The position numbers and the translations under genes are program-made. From the NCBI RefSeq assembly GCF_900119085.1, contig NZ_FPIQ01000010.1, positions 33,793-97,792 of the forward strand: a DNA stretch of 64,000 nt. Direction: 5' to 3'. The notes beneath the pieces are model-generated. The model saw only the letters and a program-made list of their open reading frames with translations, ran no database searches and was not told the DNA's origin. Shown piece by piece: positions 29,890 through 38,894 of the stretch. How positions within the stretch are numbered: position 1 is the first letter of the stretch; every line of letters begins with the position of its first letter. The DNA is from Nitrosovibrio sp. Nv17 (lineage in GTDB: Bacteria; Pseudomonadota; Gammaproteobacteria; Burkholderiales; Nitrosomonadaceae).

Positions 29890-31022
29890 GCCTTCGTGAT
29901 GAAATTCCCGGCTGATTGGCTTTCATCCGCTATGCATATGCGTTGACCTTCGATCAGGCGGTGCGCGCCGGCGGTCACGAGTGTCTGACCGGGATCAAGT
30001 CCCCTCTCCACCTCAATCTGCTGGTCGCCCAGCATGCGGCCGGTCTTGACAAGTTGCGACCTGACCGTCGCGGATTCGATATCCACCAGCCACACGCGTA
30101 CTTCATCCGGTCTGTCGTGCGGACTGAACAGGGCAGACAACGGGATTCCGATCTTCTCCACCGGAGTGGCGGACAGTGTTACGCTGCCACTCATTCCGAG
30201 GTGCACCTGGTCCTGTGCCTGTGGCAGAGCGACCTTGACACGGTACGTGCGGCTGGCGGTATCGGCCGTGCCTGCGATTTCGCGGACGCGCCCCGTTATT
30301 CTGTATTGCGGGTTTGCCCACAAGGAAACCGTTGCCTCCTGATCTTGCCGTATGTCTTTTATGCGGTGCTCCGGTATATCGATATGGATTTCTTTTTCGT
30401 CGAGTTGTGCCAGGCGGACAATGGGCTGGCCGGAGACCACGACCTGACCCGATTCGATTCCCAGTGCGGTGATCACGCCATCCCGATCCGCATGCAGGCG
30501 GGTATAACCCAGCTGGTTACGCGCTTGGGCGACTTCGATTTCCAGTGCCTTGACGCGCGCCTGCACCACTTTGAGTGTTGTTTCATTGCGACCGTATTCG
30601 TGGGCGCTGATCACGTTCCGGTCGCGCAGATCGCCGTACCGGACGAGATCGTCGACAGCATATCGATGCTCCGCTTGTGCCGACGCCAACCGTGCCTGGA
30701 GATTTCTGAGCGAAAGGTGATAGTCGGTCTCATCCAGCGCTGCCAGGAGCTGGCCCTTCTTGACGATATCTCCTACGTTCACCTGCCGATCAACGATCTT
30801 TCCGGGCACCCGGAAGGACAGCACCGCGTGGTAGCGTGGCTCGACTTCGCCGGCGTAGGTCGCATCATGCGCATGGGCCTGAGTGGTAATCCGAAGGATT
30901 TTGACCGGACGCGGAATGGTGGAGAATCCGGCAGGAGGGGGTGTGCAGGCTGCCAGAGTCAGGCACAGCAACGCCGGAAAAGCGAACCTGAAAGATCTGC
31001 GAGGCGAAGGATATCGGAGCAA
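29874..31022 (-). CDS. RND efflux membrane-fusion (adaptor) lipoprotein
   Basis: Periplasmic adaptor of 382 residues. It has an N-terminal signal with the lipobox LTLAAC, a split lipoyl-like domain (VLSFRVPGKIVDRQVNVGDIV and TRLHADRDGVITALGIESGQVV), a coiled-coil hairpin between them (about residues 95-160), and beta-barrel and membrane-proximal domains. No ATG is available upstream: the frame is closed at 31062 and the only fitting initiator is TTG at 31022, without a clear ribosome binding site. First gene of the efflux operon; the promoter proposed at 31091-31118 and the inverted repeats lie directly upstream. The divergent hxlR gene is the likely regulator. Confidence 0.9.
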   Translation of the reverse strand: MLRYPSPRRSFRFAFPALLCLTLAACTPPPAGFSTIPRPVKILRITTQAHAHDATYAGEVEPRYHAVLSFRVPGKIVDRQVNVGDIVKKGQLLAALDETDYHLSLRNLQARLASAQAEHRYAVDDLVRYGDLRDRNVISAHEYGRNETTLKVVQARVKALEIEVAQARNQLGYTRLHADRDGVITALGIESGQVVVSGQPIVRLAQLDEKEIHIDIPEHRIKDIRQDQEATVSLWANPQYRITGRVREIAGTADTASRTYRVKVALPQAQDQVHLGMSGSVTLSATPVEKIGIPLSALFSPHDRPDEVRVWLVDIESATVRSQLVKTGRMLGDQQIEVERGLDPGQTLVTAGAHRLIEGQRICIADESQSAGNFITKACRPS

Positions 31023-31063
31023 ATTGTTGTTCTGCCAGGAAGCGACGTGTGTCGGACACTCTT

Positions 31064-31086
31064 ATTGATTGCTTAATGCAATCAAT
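31064..31086. promoter_or_regulatory. 9-bp inverted repeat in the efflux/hxlR control region
   Basis: ATTGATTGC and GCAATCAAT are perfect inverted copies separated by five bases (TTAAT). The element lies between the predicted efflux promoter and the TTG start of the adaptor gene, so a bound protein would block transcription or early elongation of the efflux operon. It may be a second operator or an RNA hairpin in the leader. Confidence 0.55.
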
Positions 31087-31090
31087 TGGA

Positions 31091-31118
31091 AGTATATCAT
31101 TATGCTTTTTATTTGCAA
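31091..31118 (-). promoter_or_regulatory. Predicted sigma-70 promoter of the RND efflux operon
   Basis: On the minus strand TTGCAA (31118-31113) and TATACT (31096-31091) are separated by 16 bp. The -35 hexamer lies within the left arm of the large inverted repeat, so binding there would exclude RNA polymerase. Confidence 0.5.
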
Positions 31119-31146
31119 GTGAAAATACTTGCAAATAAAAAGCATA
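31101..31146. promoter_or_regulatory. Perfect 20-bp inverted repeat, candidate HxlR operator
   Basis: Two 20-bp arms (31101-31120 and 31127-31146) are exact inverted copies around a 6-base spacer (GAAAAT). The inner half reads ACTTGCAAAT. The element is very AT-rich compared with its surroundings and sits between two divergent genes, overlapping the proposed efflux -35 box and ending 6 bp before the hxlR ATG. Winged-helix HxlR dimers bind dyads in such positions. In RNA it could also fold into a long hairpin. Confidence 0.65.
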
Positions 31147-31152
31147 AGAACT

Positions 31153-31629
31153 ATGCTCGATACCATGGGGAAAGAATCCTGCAAGCGCTCTGCCTGTCCG
31201 ATCAACTGTGCGCTGGAAATACTCGGGGATAGATGGACGCTGCTCATCGTGCGCGACATCGTGCTGATGCGCAAGCGCCACTATCGGGATTTTCTGTCTT
31301 CGCCGGAGGGAATCGCCACCAATATCCTCTCGGACCGGCTGCGAAGACTGGAGACGGCGGGCATATTGTCGAAGCGGCGAGACGCCGCCAATGCCCGTCG
31401 ATCCGTCTATACGCTGACAGAGAAGGGGCTGGATCTGATTCCGGTCATGTTCAGCGTGTTCCGCTGGGGGGCCAGGCATGAACCGGGGATCGGTGAGTAC
31501 GATGATCTGATCCGCTCGTTCGAAGACCATCCGGAGAAATACATTGCCACAGTCCGTCGGGACCAGGGGCAAAGCGGATCGGATGAAGGGCACGTTCGCG
31601 CATCGGCCCCTAGCCGAATATCCTCCTGA
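31153..31629 (+). CDS. HxlR-family winged-helix regulator with N-terminal cysteines
   Basis: Transcription regulator of 158 residues. The HxlR core runs from CPINCALEILGDRWTLLIVRD to about RRSVYTLTEKGLDLIPV. Three cysteines (C10, C15, C19) precede or begin the winged helix; in the relatives HypR and YodB, N-terminal cysteines sense disulphide stress or quinones. The start may be ATG 31153 or 31165; neither has a strong ribosome binding site. It diverges from the RND efflux operon and is the likely regulator of it and of itself through the inverted repeats at 31064-31146. Its 3' end overlaps the convergent membrane-protein gene by 20 bp. Confidence 0.88.
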   Translation: MLDTMGKESCKRSACPINCALEILGDRWTLLIVRDIVLMRKRHYRDFLSSPEGIATNILSDRLRRLETAGILSKRRDAANARRSVYTLTEKGLDLIPVMFSVFRWGARHEPGIGEYDDLIRSFEDHPEKYIATVRRDQGQSGSDEGHVRASAPSRISS

Positions 31630-32242
31630 AATTGTAGAAAAAGACGGCCACCATGGACAGCAGGAACAATGGCCAGAGCTGGAGGGCCGTTTCGTGCCAG
31701 GCCGTGCCCACGACGATCGGTATTTCCAGCGTGAAATCCGCCTGGCCGGCATCCTTTCCGGAAAGGTAGAGCCTGTATTCCCCTAGTTCCTCGATTCTCA
31801 TCGCCTGCGTGATGATGCCGGACTCGTAGATCGTCGCCGGCACCGACAGCAGCGTGCGCCCGGGCGCGCCGCCTTCCATCCTGGCGAGGCGCAGGGACAG
31901 CGGCCGCTCGCGGGCGGATTTGGGATAGAGCAGATCGATGGTGACGTCGAGCGTTCCCGGGCCCGGGATCTTGCCGCACAGCACCGGTACCGACATCGCG
32001 CCGACGGCGTCTTCCGGGATTTCATAATTCCCCGGAATGAAGTACGCCGAGTATCCCACCAGCAGGGCTTCCGATTCCATCGTGCAGGTTCCGCCCCGAA
32101 ACCCCTTCGGATAGGTCGTGGACATGTCTCCCTGGGAACTGACGTGAAACTGCATCCCGATCAGCACGGTGACGCCGAGTGCTCCCATCCCGACCATCAG
32201 GCGCCGGGTTCGAATGGAAAGGCTTCGCCAGATTTCATTCAT
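31610..32242 (-). CDS. Unrecognised bitopic membrane protein
   Basis: A 210-residue protein I cannot assign. It has one transmembrane helix near the N-terminus (about residues 15-31, LMVGMGALGVTVLIGMQF) and one near the C-terminus (about 187-203, LWPLFLLSMVAVFFYNF). Between them lies an extracytoplasmic domain of about 150 residues, apparently beta-rich, with two cysteines (in GGTCTMES and PVLCGKIPG) that might form a disulphide. AGGAG stands before the ATG at 32242. It reads in the same direction as the upstream tetR gene with 68 bp between, so the two may be co-transcribed. Confidence 0.75.
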   Translation of the reverse strand: MNEIWRSLSIRTRRLMVGMGALGVTVLIGMQFHVSSQGDMSTTYPKGFRGGTCTMESEALLVGYSAYFIPGNYEIPEDAVGAMSVPVLCGKIPGPGTLDVTIDLLYPKSARERPLSLRLARMEGGAPGRTLLSVPATIYESGIITQAMRIEELGEYRLYLSGKDAGQADFTLEIPIVVGTAWHETALQLWPLFLLSMVAVFFYNFRRIFG

Positions 32243-32310
32243 GCTTTTCTCCTGTGTCTGTCGTACTTGTTGCGTTGATCCTCCATCGGCCGGGGGGGGC
32301 GGATCAGGCG

Positions 32311-32889
32311 TCACTCCGCTCCCCGCAGGATATCCTCGGCAGCGAGCCGTGCCACGTGGGCGGCTTCGGTACCGCCGGTCACCATGGCGGTCACGATGGC
32401 GCCGTCGATAACAAGGCTCAGCTTCTCGGTCACCATGTCGGGATCGCGCGCCCCGCTCTCCACGACCATCGCTTTCAACCTGGCGTTGATCTTCTCCCGA
32501 TGGGCGTTGGCGATGTCCTTGACCCAACCGCTGTCCTTCTCGTGTTCCGCCACGGCGTTGATGAACACGCAGCCGAAGAAATCGTCGCTGCCGAACCAGA
32601 GTGCGAGCAGATCGAACAGCGCCAGGATGCGTTGCCGCGCCGAGCATTCAATGCCCGGCAAATCCGCGTCGAACCATTGGAACCACATGCGCGCCTCGGT
32701 ATCGAACACCGCCCGGAGCAGGTTTTCCTTGGAGCCGTAGTGCGTGTAGAGGCTGCGGCGGGCAACTCCCGATTCCTCGACGATCCGGGAGATGCCGGTG
32801 GCGTGGATGCCCACCCGGCAGAAGAGGCGGCGAGCGGTCAGCAGCAGTTTCGCTTCGGCTGAGCGCTTGCCCCGGGACGTTTCCGGCAT
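32311..32889 (-). CDS. TetR/AcrR-family transcriptional regulator
   Basis: Repressor-type protein of 192 residues. The N-terminal HTH (about residues 12-58) contains LLLTARRLFCRVGIHATGIS and ARRSLYTHYGSKENLLRAVF. The C-terminal ligand domain resembles the group with SDDFFGCVFINAVAEH, often found beside OsmC-like or oxidoreductase genes. AAGGAAA precedes the ATG at 32889, favouring it over the in-frame ATG at 32904. It lies 67 bp downstream of the flavin monooxygenase gene on the same strand. A TetR-type dyad is present at the osmC-like promoter (34842-34857), a plausible target. Confidence 0.9.
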   Translation of the reverse strand: MPETSRGKRSAEAKLLLTARRLFCRVGIHATGISRIVEESGVARRSLYTHYGSKENLLRAVFDTEARMWFQWFDADLPGIECSARQRILALFDLLALWFGSDDFFGCVFINAVAEHEKDSGWVKDIANAHREKINARLKAMVVESGARDPDMVTEKLSLVIDGAIVTAMVTGGTEAAHVARLAAEDILRGAE

Positions 32890-32956
32890 GGCTGTTTCCT
32901 TCATGAAATTTCGTGCGGGTATACCGGCCCACGCGGGATTGCGACGTCGAGGAGAA

Positions 32957-34195
32957 TCATGGCGGGTTCCGCTCGGTGTCGGGGCCGGGTCCACTCCGGT
33001 CGGGCCGTTCTCCGAGCCTGTCCTTGATCCTCCTGGCGATCCTGCCGGCCTCGAGGCGAATCTCCCGCAGCAGCCCGCTGAGCGGATTGAATTGCCCTAT
33101 GAAGTACAGGCGCGGGGCATCCCGGATCTCCTGGTCTCCCGAGATCGTGCATCGGTCCTCCCGTGTGGCGACGCCCGGAATCCGCACGAGTTCGGTGATG
33201 CCGGTGCGAAAGCCGGTGCCCGCGATGATCACGTCGGTCTCCAGGGCCTCTTCCATTCCAGATTGTCCATCGCGTGCCGCATCGATGGAGACGAAGACGC
33301 GTACGCTCCGCCCCTGGATTTTCCTGATCGGGCCCACGACGCGAATCCGCCCCGCCCGTACGTCCTCCACGAAGGGGCGGTAGAGGATCGGTACCACCTG
33401 GGTCCTGGCAAACTGACGGGAAAGGCGAAGCGGCGGAAAAGGGAGGCCATGCGATGTCAGGTCCCCGATGAATCGGCGCTGCAGGAATGCCAGCAGGCCA
33501 TCCACCCAGGAGGCGGGCAGGTATCGCGTCGCGACGCCGATCCCGATCAGCGGAATGCCGCAGACGCTCTTGGGCAGAATATGGGGCGGCGTGCGCACCG
33601 ATATCGTCACCGTCCGGGCGTGCTCGACCAGCCTGCTGGCTATCTCCGCCGCGGAATTTCCGCTCCCCACCACCAGTACATGCCGGCCCGCATGGGCCTG
33701 CGCGTTCCTGAAGGCGGATGAGTGAATGATCTCTCCTGGAAAGGTTTCCACGCCCTCCCAGTCCGGAATGACGGGAACGCGTGTGCCCCCCGTCGCGATG
33801 ACGACCGCGCGCGCCAGGAATCGCAGCCCGTCCCGGCTGGCGGCAATCCAGAGATCCCGGACGGGGTCGTAGTCGACGGTTTCTATATCGACATTCGTGC
33901 GGACCGTGAAGCCTCCCCGCCCGGGTAAGGTTTCGAGCAGGCGTACCATGTCGTCGCGCGCCGGCCATGGGCCGGCCGAACGGGGAAAGGGGCTGCCCGG
34001 CAGGCCCGAGAACAGGCGTCCGGAGTTGATGCGCAGGCCATCGTAATGGTTGCGCCAGACATCGCCCACGGCGGGAGTCCGTTCTAGCACCAGCGGTTCG
34101 AGACCGATACGCGCCAGTTCGTACGCCGCAGACAGACCGCCGGGGCCTGCGCCGACTACCATGACGTCATGGATGGTGGAGTCGTTCATGGCCAT
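32957..34195 (-). CDS. FAD-dependent flavin monooxygenase (CzcO/FMO-like)
   Basis: NAD(P)H- and FAD-dependent oxidoreductase of 412 residues. The FAD-binding Rossmann motif is VVGAGPGGLSAAYELAR near the N-terminus, and a second dinucleotide motif is VVGSGNSAAEIASRLVE. The segment FPGEIIHSSAF is close to the FMO signature FxGxxxHxxx(Y/W). A late FAD motif (VIIAGTGFRTG) and the YFIGQFNP stretch complete the fold. Possible starts are ATG 34195 and 34189. It probably shares a transcript with the upstream OsmC-like gene (77 bp gap). Substrate unknown; context points to oxidative or electrophile detoxification. Its conserved C-terminus is followed by a variable Arg/Pro-rich tail. Confidence 0.88.
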   Translation of the reverse strand: MAMNDSTIHDVMVVGAGPGGLSAAYELARIGLEPLVLERTPAVGDVWRNHYDGLRINSGRLFSGLPGSPFPRSAGPWPARDDMVRLLETLPGRGGFTVRTNVDIETVDYDPVRDLWIAASRDGLRFLARAVVIATGGTRVPVIPDWEGVETFPGEIIHSSAFRNAQAHAGRHVLVVGSGNSAAEIASRLVEHARTVTISVRTPPHILPKSVCGIPLIGIGVATRYLPASWVDGLLAFLQRRFIGDLTSHGLPFPPLRLSRQFARTQVVPILYRPFVEDVRAGRIRVVGPIRKIQGRSVRVFVSIDAARDGQSGMEEALETDVIIAGTGFRTGITELVRIPGVATREDRCTISGDQEIRDAPRLYFIGQFNPLSGLLREIRLEAGRIARRIKDRLGERPDRSGPGPDTERNPP

Positions 34196-34272
34196 CCGAC
34201 TGCGCTCATGGCCGGAAGCGGCAGGGCTTGCATGAGTGTGCCGGCGCTGCCGACGCCCTGACCGGATGTCCG

Positions 34273-34797
34273 CTAGCGGTGGACAACGTCGACATCGAGG
34301 GGAACCGGCCGCATGATCGTGTCCGGGATGGGGGCGGTCTTCAGCAGCCTTTCCAGCAGCGCATCCAGCTGTTCCGGGGGCGCATCGGCCTCGATCTCCA
34401 CGCGGACACCGATGCGGTCGAAGCCGGGATGGTCTGGCCCCGGCGCGAACGCCGCGCGGAAGTCCACCCTGCCGGAAACGTCGAGCTGCAACGATCGGAT
34501 GCCGATCCCGGCAGCCGACAGTCCCCCGACGTACGTCGCCGCCAGGCAGTGGCCGATGGCTGTGAGCAGCAGATCCTGGGGAGTGAGGCCCCTGCCTTCG
34601 CCGCCGTACTGCGGAGGCTCGTCGCCCGCCACCACCTGTCCGTCGGTTACGCGTGAAGTGGTACGATAACCCGTGTTCCACGACACCTTCACGCGGTATT
34701 CGGGCCGGGAGAATTCGCCATCTCCATTTTTCAGGATGAGATTCCGTATTGCCCGGGATGCTTCCGGATCGATGCCGTTCACATGTCGAGCAGCCAT
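34273..34797 (-). CDS. OsmC-like protein lacking the second conserved cysteine
   Basis: A 174-residue OsmC/Ohr-superfamily protein. The conserved segment LTPQDLLLTAIGHCLAATYV holds C84. The second cysteine normally found in a CPV-type motif is absent: the equivalent stretch reads LLKTAPIPDTI. Canonical thiol peroxidase chemistry needing two cysteines is therefore unlikely, and the role may be different. About 30 extra residues precede the core. AGGAGG lies before the ATG at 34797. A well-formed promoter (34864-34892) and dyad (34842-34857) stand upstream, so it is the first gene of the run toward the monooxygenase. Confidence 0.88.
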   Translation of the reverse strand: MAARHVNGIDPEASRAIRNLILKNGDGEFSRPEYRVKVSWNTGYRTTSRVTDGQVVAGDEPPQYGGEGRGLTPQDLLLTAIGHCLAATYVGGLSAAGIGIRSLQLDVSGRVDFRAAFAPGPDHPGFDRIGVRVEIEADAPPEQLDALLERLLKTAPIPDTIMRPVPLDVDVVHR

Positions 34798-34841
34798 AGA
34801 GGAATCCTCCTGAGAATGACAGCAAAACGATCAAAACGAGG

Positions 34842-34857
34842 TAGACTGATCGTTCTC
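34842..34857. promoter_or_regulatory. TAGAC-type dyad, candidate TetR operator at the osmC-like promoter
   Basis: TAGACTGATCGTTCTC differs at only three positions from the perfect palindrome TAGACCGATCGGTCTA. Dyads of the TAGAC/GTCTA kind are bound by some TetR-family electrophile sensors such as NemR. It covers the expected transcription start of the promoter at 34864-34892, so a bound protein would repress. Linked to the TetR gene at 32311-32889 by inference. Confidence 0.5.
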
Positions 34858-34863
34858 ATTCAA

Positions 34864-34892
34864 ATTCTAGCATTCGCTCGGCTATCCTGCAA
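34864..34892 (-). promoter_or_regulatory. Predicted sigma-70 promoter of the osmC-like gene
   Basis: Minus-strand TTGCAG (34892-34887) and TAGAAT (34869-34864) are separated by exactly 17 bp, and transcription would start about 34857. One of the best-formed promoters in the window. Confidence 0.6.
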
Positions 34893-34983
34893 GCCGGATA
34901 TGGGTGATTCCGGGGCGAGGAGAAGACGCTGATGCCCGCCACCGCGGGGCGGACGCACGGGGACGATCAGGAACGCGGGGCTT

Positions 34984-36531
34984 TCACGATCTGTCGCATA
35001 CCCAGCGCAGAAGGGCGTCCATCGCCGCCTGCGCGGCGTCAGCCCTGGGATGGTTGACGAGGAATACCACCACCGCACGCCTGCCGGACCGCTCCAGCAC
35101 ATAGCCCGCCATGGTCTTGACGCCGCTCAGCGACCCGGTCTTGACGTGCGCCTGACCGGCGACGGCACTATCGGCCAAGCGTTTTTTCATGGTGCCGTCC
35201 ACTGCGGCGATCGGCAGGGACGAGATGAATTCCGGCATGACCCTGCTCTGGAACGCCAGGCGCAGCAGCATGCCCAGGTGCTCCGGGCTGATGCGTTCGT
35301 TGCGCGACAGCCCGGAACCGTTCTCGACGACGAACCCGGGAAAACTGAGTTGCCTGGACGCGAGCCACCGCCGCAGCGCCTGCTCGGATGCCGCGAGCGT
35401 CGCCGGCGGCGCCTCGCCGCCGGCGGCCATGGCGCAGGCATTGCAGGGCCCTGCCGGGCGCGCTCCGGTGCCCGCCTCGGGGTGCGACGCGGCCCCCAGC
35501 GCAAGATACAGTTGGCGTGCGGCGGTATTGTTGCTGAACTTGTTGATGTCCCGCACGATGTCGGCGAGCGGCGGAGATCGATGGATCACCAGCGGCGTCA
35601 CGCCATCCGGGGCCATGCCAGACCGTGCCGAACCGCGCAGCTGCCCCCCTTGTTCCTCCCACAACTGCTTGAACAGGCCGAACACGTAGTCTTGGGTATC
35701 GTATACACGGAAGTAAAGAGTTTTCTCGCCGCAATCGGCAGAGTAGTCGCCGCGCAGGGTGATCGATGCGCGCAACCCGCCTTCGGCAAGCGTGCGGATG
35801 TCGGGGGCGAGAGTATCGCTCCAGGTGTTGCAGGGGCCGTGGGTGAGGGCCAGATCATTCCTGAGGTCGAGCGAGGGCAGGAGCGGATCGACGGCGACGC
35901 GGACGGTGCGCTCCGTGAGCTGCGGCGTCAGGCGCAGCGCCAGGGCGCCGTGGTTGACCAGCAGCGGTTCCGGCAGCACGTTGTAGGCACGGTGGGGCTT
36001 GCCGTCGAAGTCGCCGGGACCACCCCCCGGGAGGGAGAAGTGGCGGGTGTCGAGCACCAGGTCGCCCGTGACCTCCCGTAATCCGGTCTGGCGCAGGCGC
36101 CGCGTGAGCAGCCAGAAATTCTCGAGGTTCAGCTTGGGATCGCCATAGCCCTTCATCACCAGATCCCCGCGCAGCGTGTCGCCATCCAGCGTGCCATCGG
36201 CGTAGATCTCGGTCTTCCAGGTGTGTGCCGGACCGAGCAGTTCGAGTCCGGCGAAGGTGGTGATCAACTTCATCACCGATGCGGGGTTCATCGGTGCCCC
36301 GGCATTGACCGCGAGCAATGGCTCGGATGCATCGATTTCATGCACGTAGATGCCTACTCCGGAAAGCGGGATGCCCGCCTGCCGCAACGCCTGGCTCACG
36401 GGGAGCGGCAGGGCGTCCGGGCGAGCGGGCAGCGGCAGCAGGAAGAGCATCGCCCCGAGCATCAGCGCTTGCCGGGGACGGCGCAGGTCCGGGGCGGTCA
36501 CGGCGGCGGGAGCGCGAGTAGGGGAGCGCAC
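34984..36531 (-). CDS. dacB: D-alanyl-D-alanine carboxypeptidase/endopeptidase (PBP4, DacB)
   Basis: Periplasmic class C penicillin-binding protein of about 515 residues that trims or cleaves peptidoglycan cross-links. The signal segment is ALMLGAMLFLLPLPARPDA. Catalytic motifs are SVMK (S85-K88), SNN in NKFSNNTAARQ, and KTG in HVKTGSLSGVKTMAGY. The large insertion domain characteristic of the family lies between SxxK and SNN. The GTG at 36531 is the farthest possible start and has no ribosome binding site; a GTG ten codons later is possible. The start abuts the groES promoter on the other strand, so the two genes share a very compact control region. Confidence 0.94.
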   Translation of the reverse strand: MRSPTRAPAAVTAPDLRRPRQALMLGAMLFLLPLPARPDALPLPVSQALRQAGIPLSGVGIYVHEIDASEPLLAVNAGAPMNPASVMKLITTFAGLELLGPAHTWKTEIYADGTLDGDTLRGDLVMKGYGDPKLNLENFWLLTRRLRQTGLREVTGDLVLDTRHFSLPGGGPGDFDGKPHRAYNVLPEPLLVNHGALALRLTPQLTERTVRVAVDPLLPSLDLRNDLALTHGPCNTWSDTLAPDIRTLAEGGLRASITLRGDYSADCGEKTLYFRVYDTQDYVFGLFKQLWEEQGGQLRGSARSGMAPDGVTPLVIHRSPPLADIVRDINKFSNNTAARQLYLALGAASHPEAGTGARPAGPCNACAMAAGGEAPPATLAASEQALRRWLASRQLSFPGFVVENGSGLSRNERISPEHLGMLLRLAFQSRVMPEFISSLPIAAVDGTMKKRLADSAVAGQAHVKTGSLSGVKTMAGYVLERSGRRAVVVFLVNHPRADAAQAAMDALLRWVCDRS

Positions 36532-36560
36532 TTGAAGTTTCGAGTCACAGGCCTTATTAT
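36532..36560 (+). promoter_or_regulatory. groESL promoter
   Basis: TTGAAG (36532-36537) and TATTAT (36555-36560) have a 17-bp spacer, a good sigma-70 promoter. The sequence also contains CTTGAAG and CCTTATTA, which partly match a sigma-32 promoter, so dual heat-shock control is conceivable. CIRCE begins at the last base of the -10 box. Confidence 0.65.
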
Positions 36561-36586
36561 TAGCACTCGTTAGCAGCGAGTGCTAA
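36560..36586. promoter_or_regulatory. CIRCE operator (HrcA binding site)
   Basis: TTAGCACTC, nine bases, GAGTGCTAA: a perfect match to the CIRCE consensus TTAGCACTC-N9-GAGTGCTAA. It directly follows the groESL -10 box, where HrcA binding represses transcription until heat shock. hrcA itself is not in the window. Confidence 0.97.
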
Positions 36587-36682
36587 CAGATTCCCGAGGA
36601 GGATCCCGCACGCCGGGACTTCGGAGTATCTGAATTCTTTCATGGATTTCATCGCCTTAATTCTATAACAGGAGAAAGCAAC

Positions 36683-36973
36683 ATGCAGATTCGTCCATTG
36701 CACGACCGCGTTATTGTCAAGCGGTTGGAAGAGGAGCGCAAGACCGCTTCCGGTATCGTCATTCCCGACAGTGCGGCGGAGAAGCCAGACCAGGGCGAGA
36801 TCATCGCCGTCGGCAAGGGCAAGGTCGGCGACGACGGCAAGCTTCGTGCGCTGGAGGTGCAGGTCGGCGACAAGGTGCTGTTCGGCAAATACTCAGGGCA
36901 GACGGTCAAGGTCTCCGGGGAGGAGTTGCTCGTGATGCGCGAGGAAGACATCATGGGCGTCGTCGAGGGTTAA
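36683..36973 (+). CDS. groES: Co-chaperonin GroES
   Basis: Ten-kDa lid of the GroEL folding chamber, 96 residues, cytoplasmic. It begins [20 protein letters not shown] and has the mobile-loop segment [29 protein letters not shown] ribosome binding site precedes the ATG. It is transcribed with groEL, which starts 40 bp downstream, under CIRCE/HrcA control. A 5' leader of roughly 100 bases separates CIRCE from the start codon. Confidence 0.99.
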   Translation: MQIRPLHDRVIVKRLEEERKTASGIVIPDSAAEKPDQGEIIAVGKGKVGDDGKLRALEVQVGDKVLFGKYSGQTVKVSGEELLVMREEDIMGVVEG

Positions 36974-37001
36974 CCCGATCAATATTTCTGGCAATCGTTA
37001 G

Positions 37002-38672
<1,671 letters not shown>

Positions 38673-38711
38673 CCTCATGTCCCGCGCGTGTCGGTCCGAT
38701 GCGCCTGCAAC

Positions 38712-38747
38712 ACACTAAAAACCCCGCGTCAGCGGGGTTTTTAGTGT
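38712..38747. terminator. Strong terminator after groESL
   Basis: Two perfect 16-bp arms (38712-38727 and 38732-38747) enclose a GTCA loop. The stem has a G+C core (CCCCGC/GCGGGG) flanked by A-run and T-run, so it can terminate on both strands. Confidence 0.9.
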
Positions 38748-38772
38748 CAAGGTCCGCCCCCGCCCGTATAAT
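38744..38772 (+). promoter_or_regulatory. Promoter-like sequence with perfect TATAAT upstream of hpnD
   Basis: TATAAT at 38767-38772 with GTGTCA (38744-38749, four of six matches) at 17-bp spacing. It begins within the groESL terminator arm. It would drive either the possible micro-ORF at 38787 or, after a leader of about 335 bases, hpnD. Confidence 0.45.
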
Positions 38773-38786
38773 TTGGGCAACCGGCC

Positions 38787-38894
38787 ATGGAAAATTTTGA
38801 TTTATCGGAGGTTGCCGGGGAAAGCGGCGCGGATTTCCAGGAAGAAGTATTCCTGGCCGCGATATGCGCAAATCAGGCAGGACGGATGAAATGA
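38787..38894 (+). CDS. Possible 35-residue micro-protein (weak)
   Basis: An open frame MENFDLSEVAGESGADFQ... of 35 residues starts 14 bp after a perfect TATAAT, so the message would be nearly leaderless. The product would be acidic at the N-terminus and hydrophobic later (VFLAAICA). No ribosome binding site precedes the ATG and no family is recognised. It may equally be an untranslated leader. Confidence 0.25.
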   Translation: MENFDLSEVAGESGADFQEEVFLAAICANQAGRMK

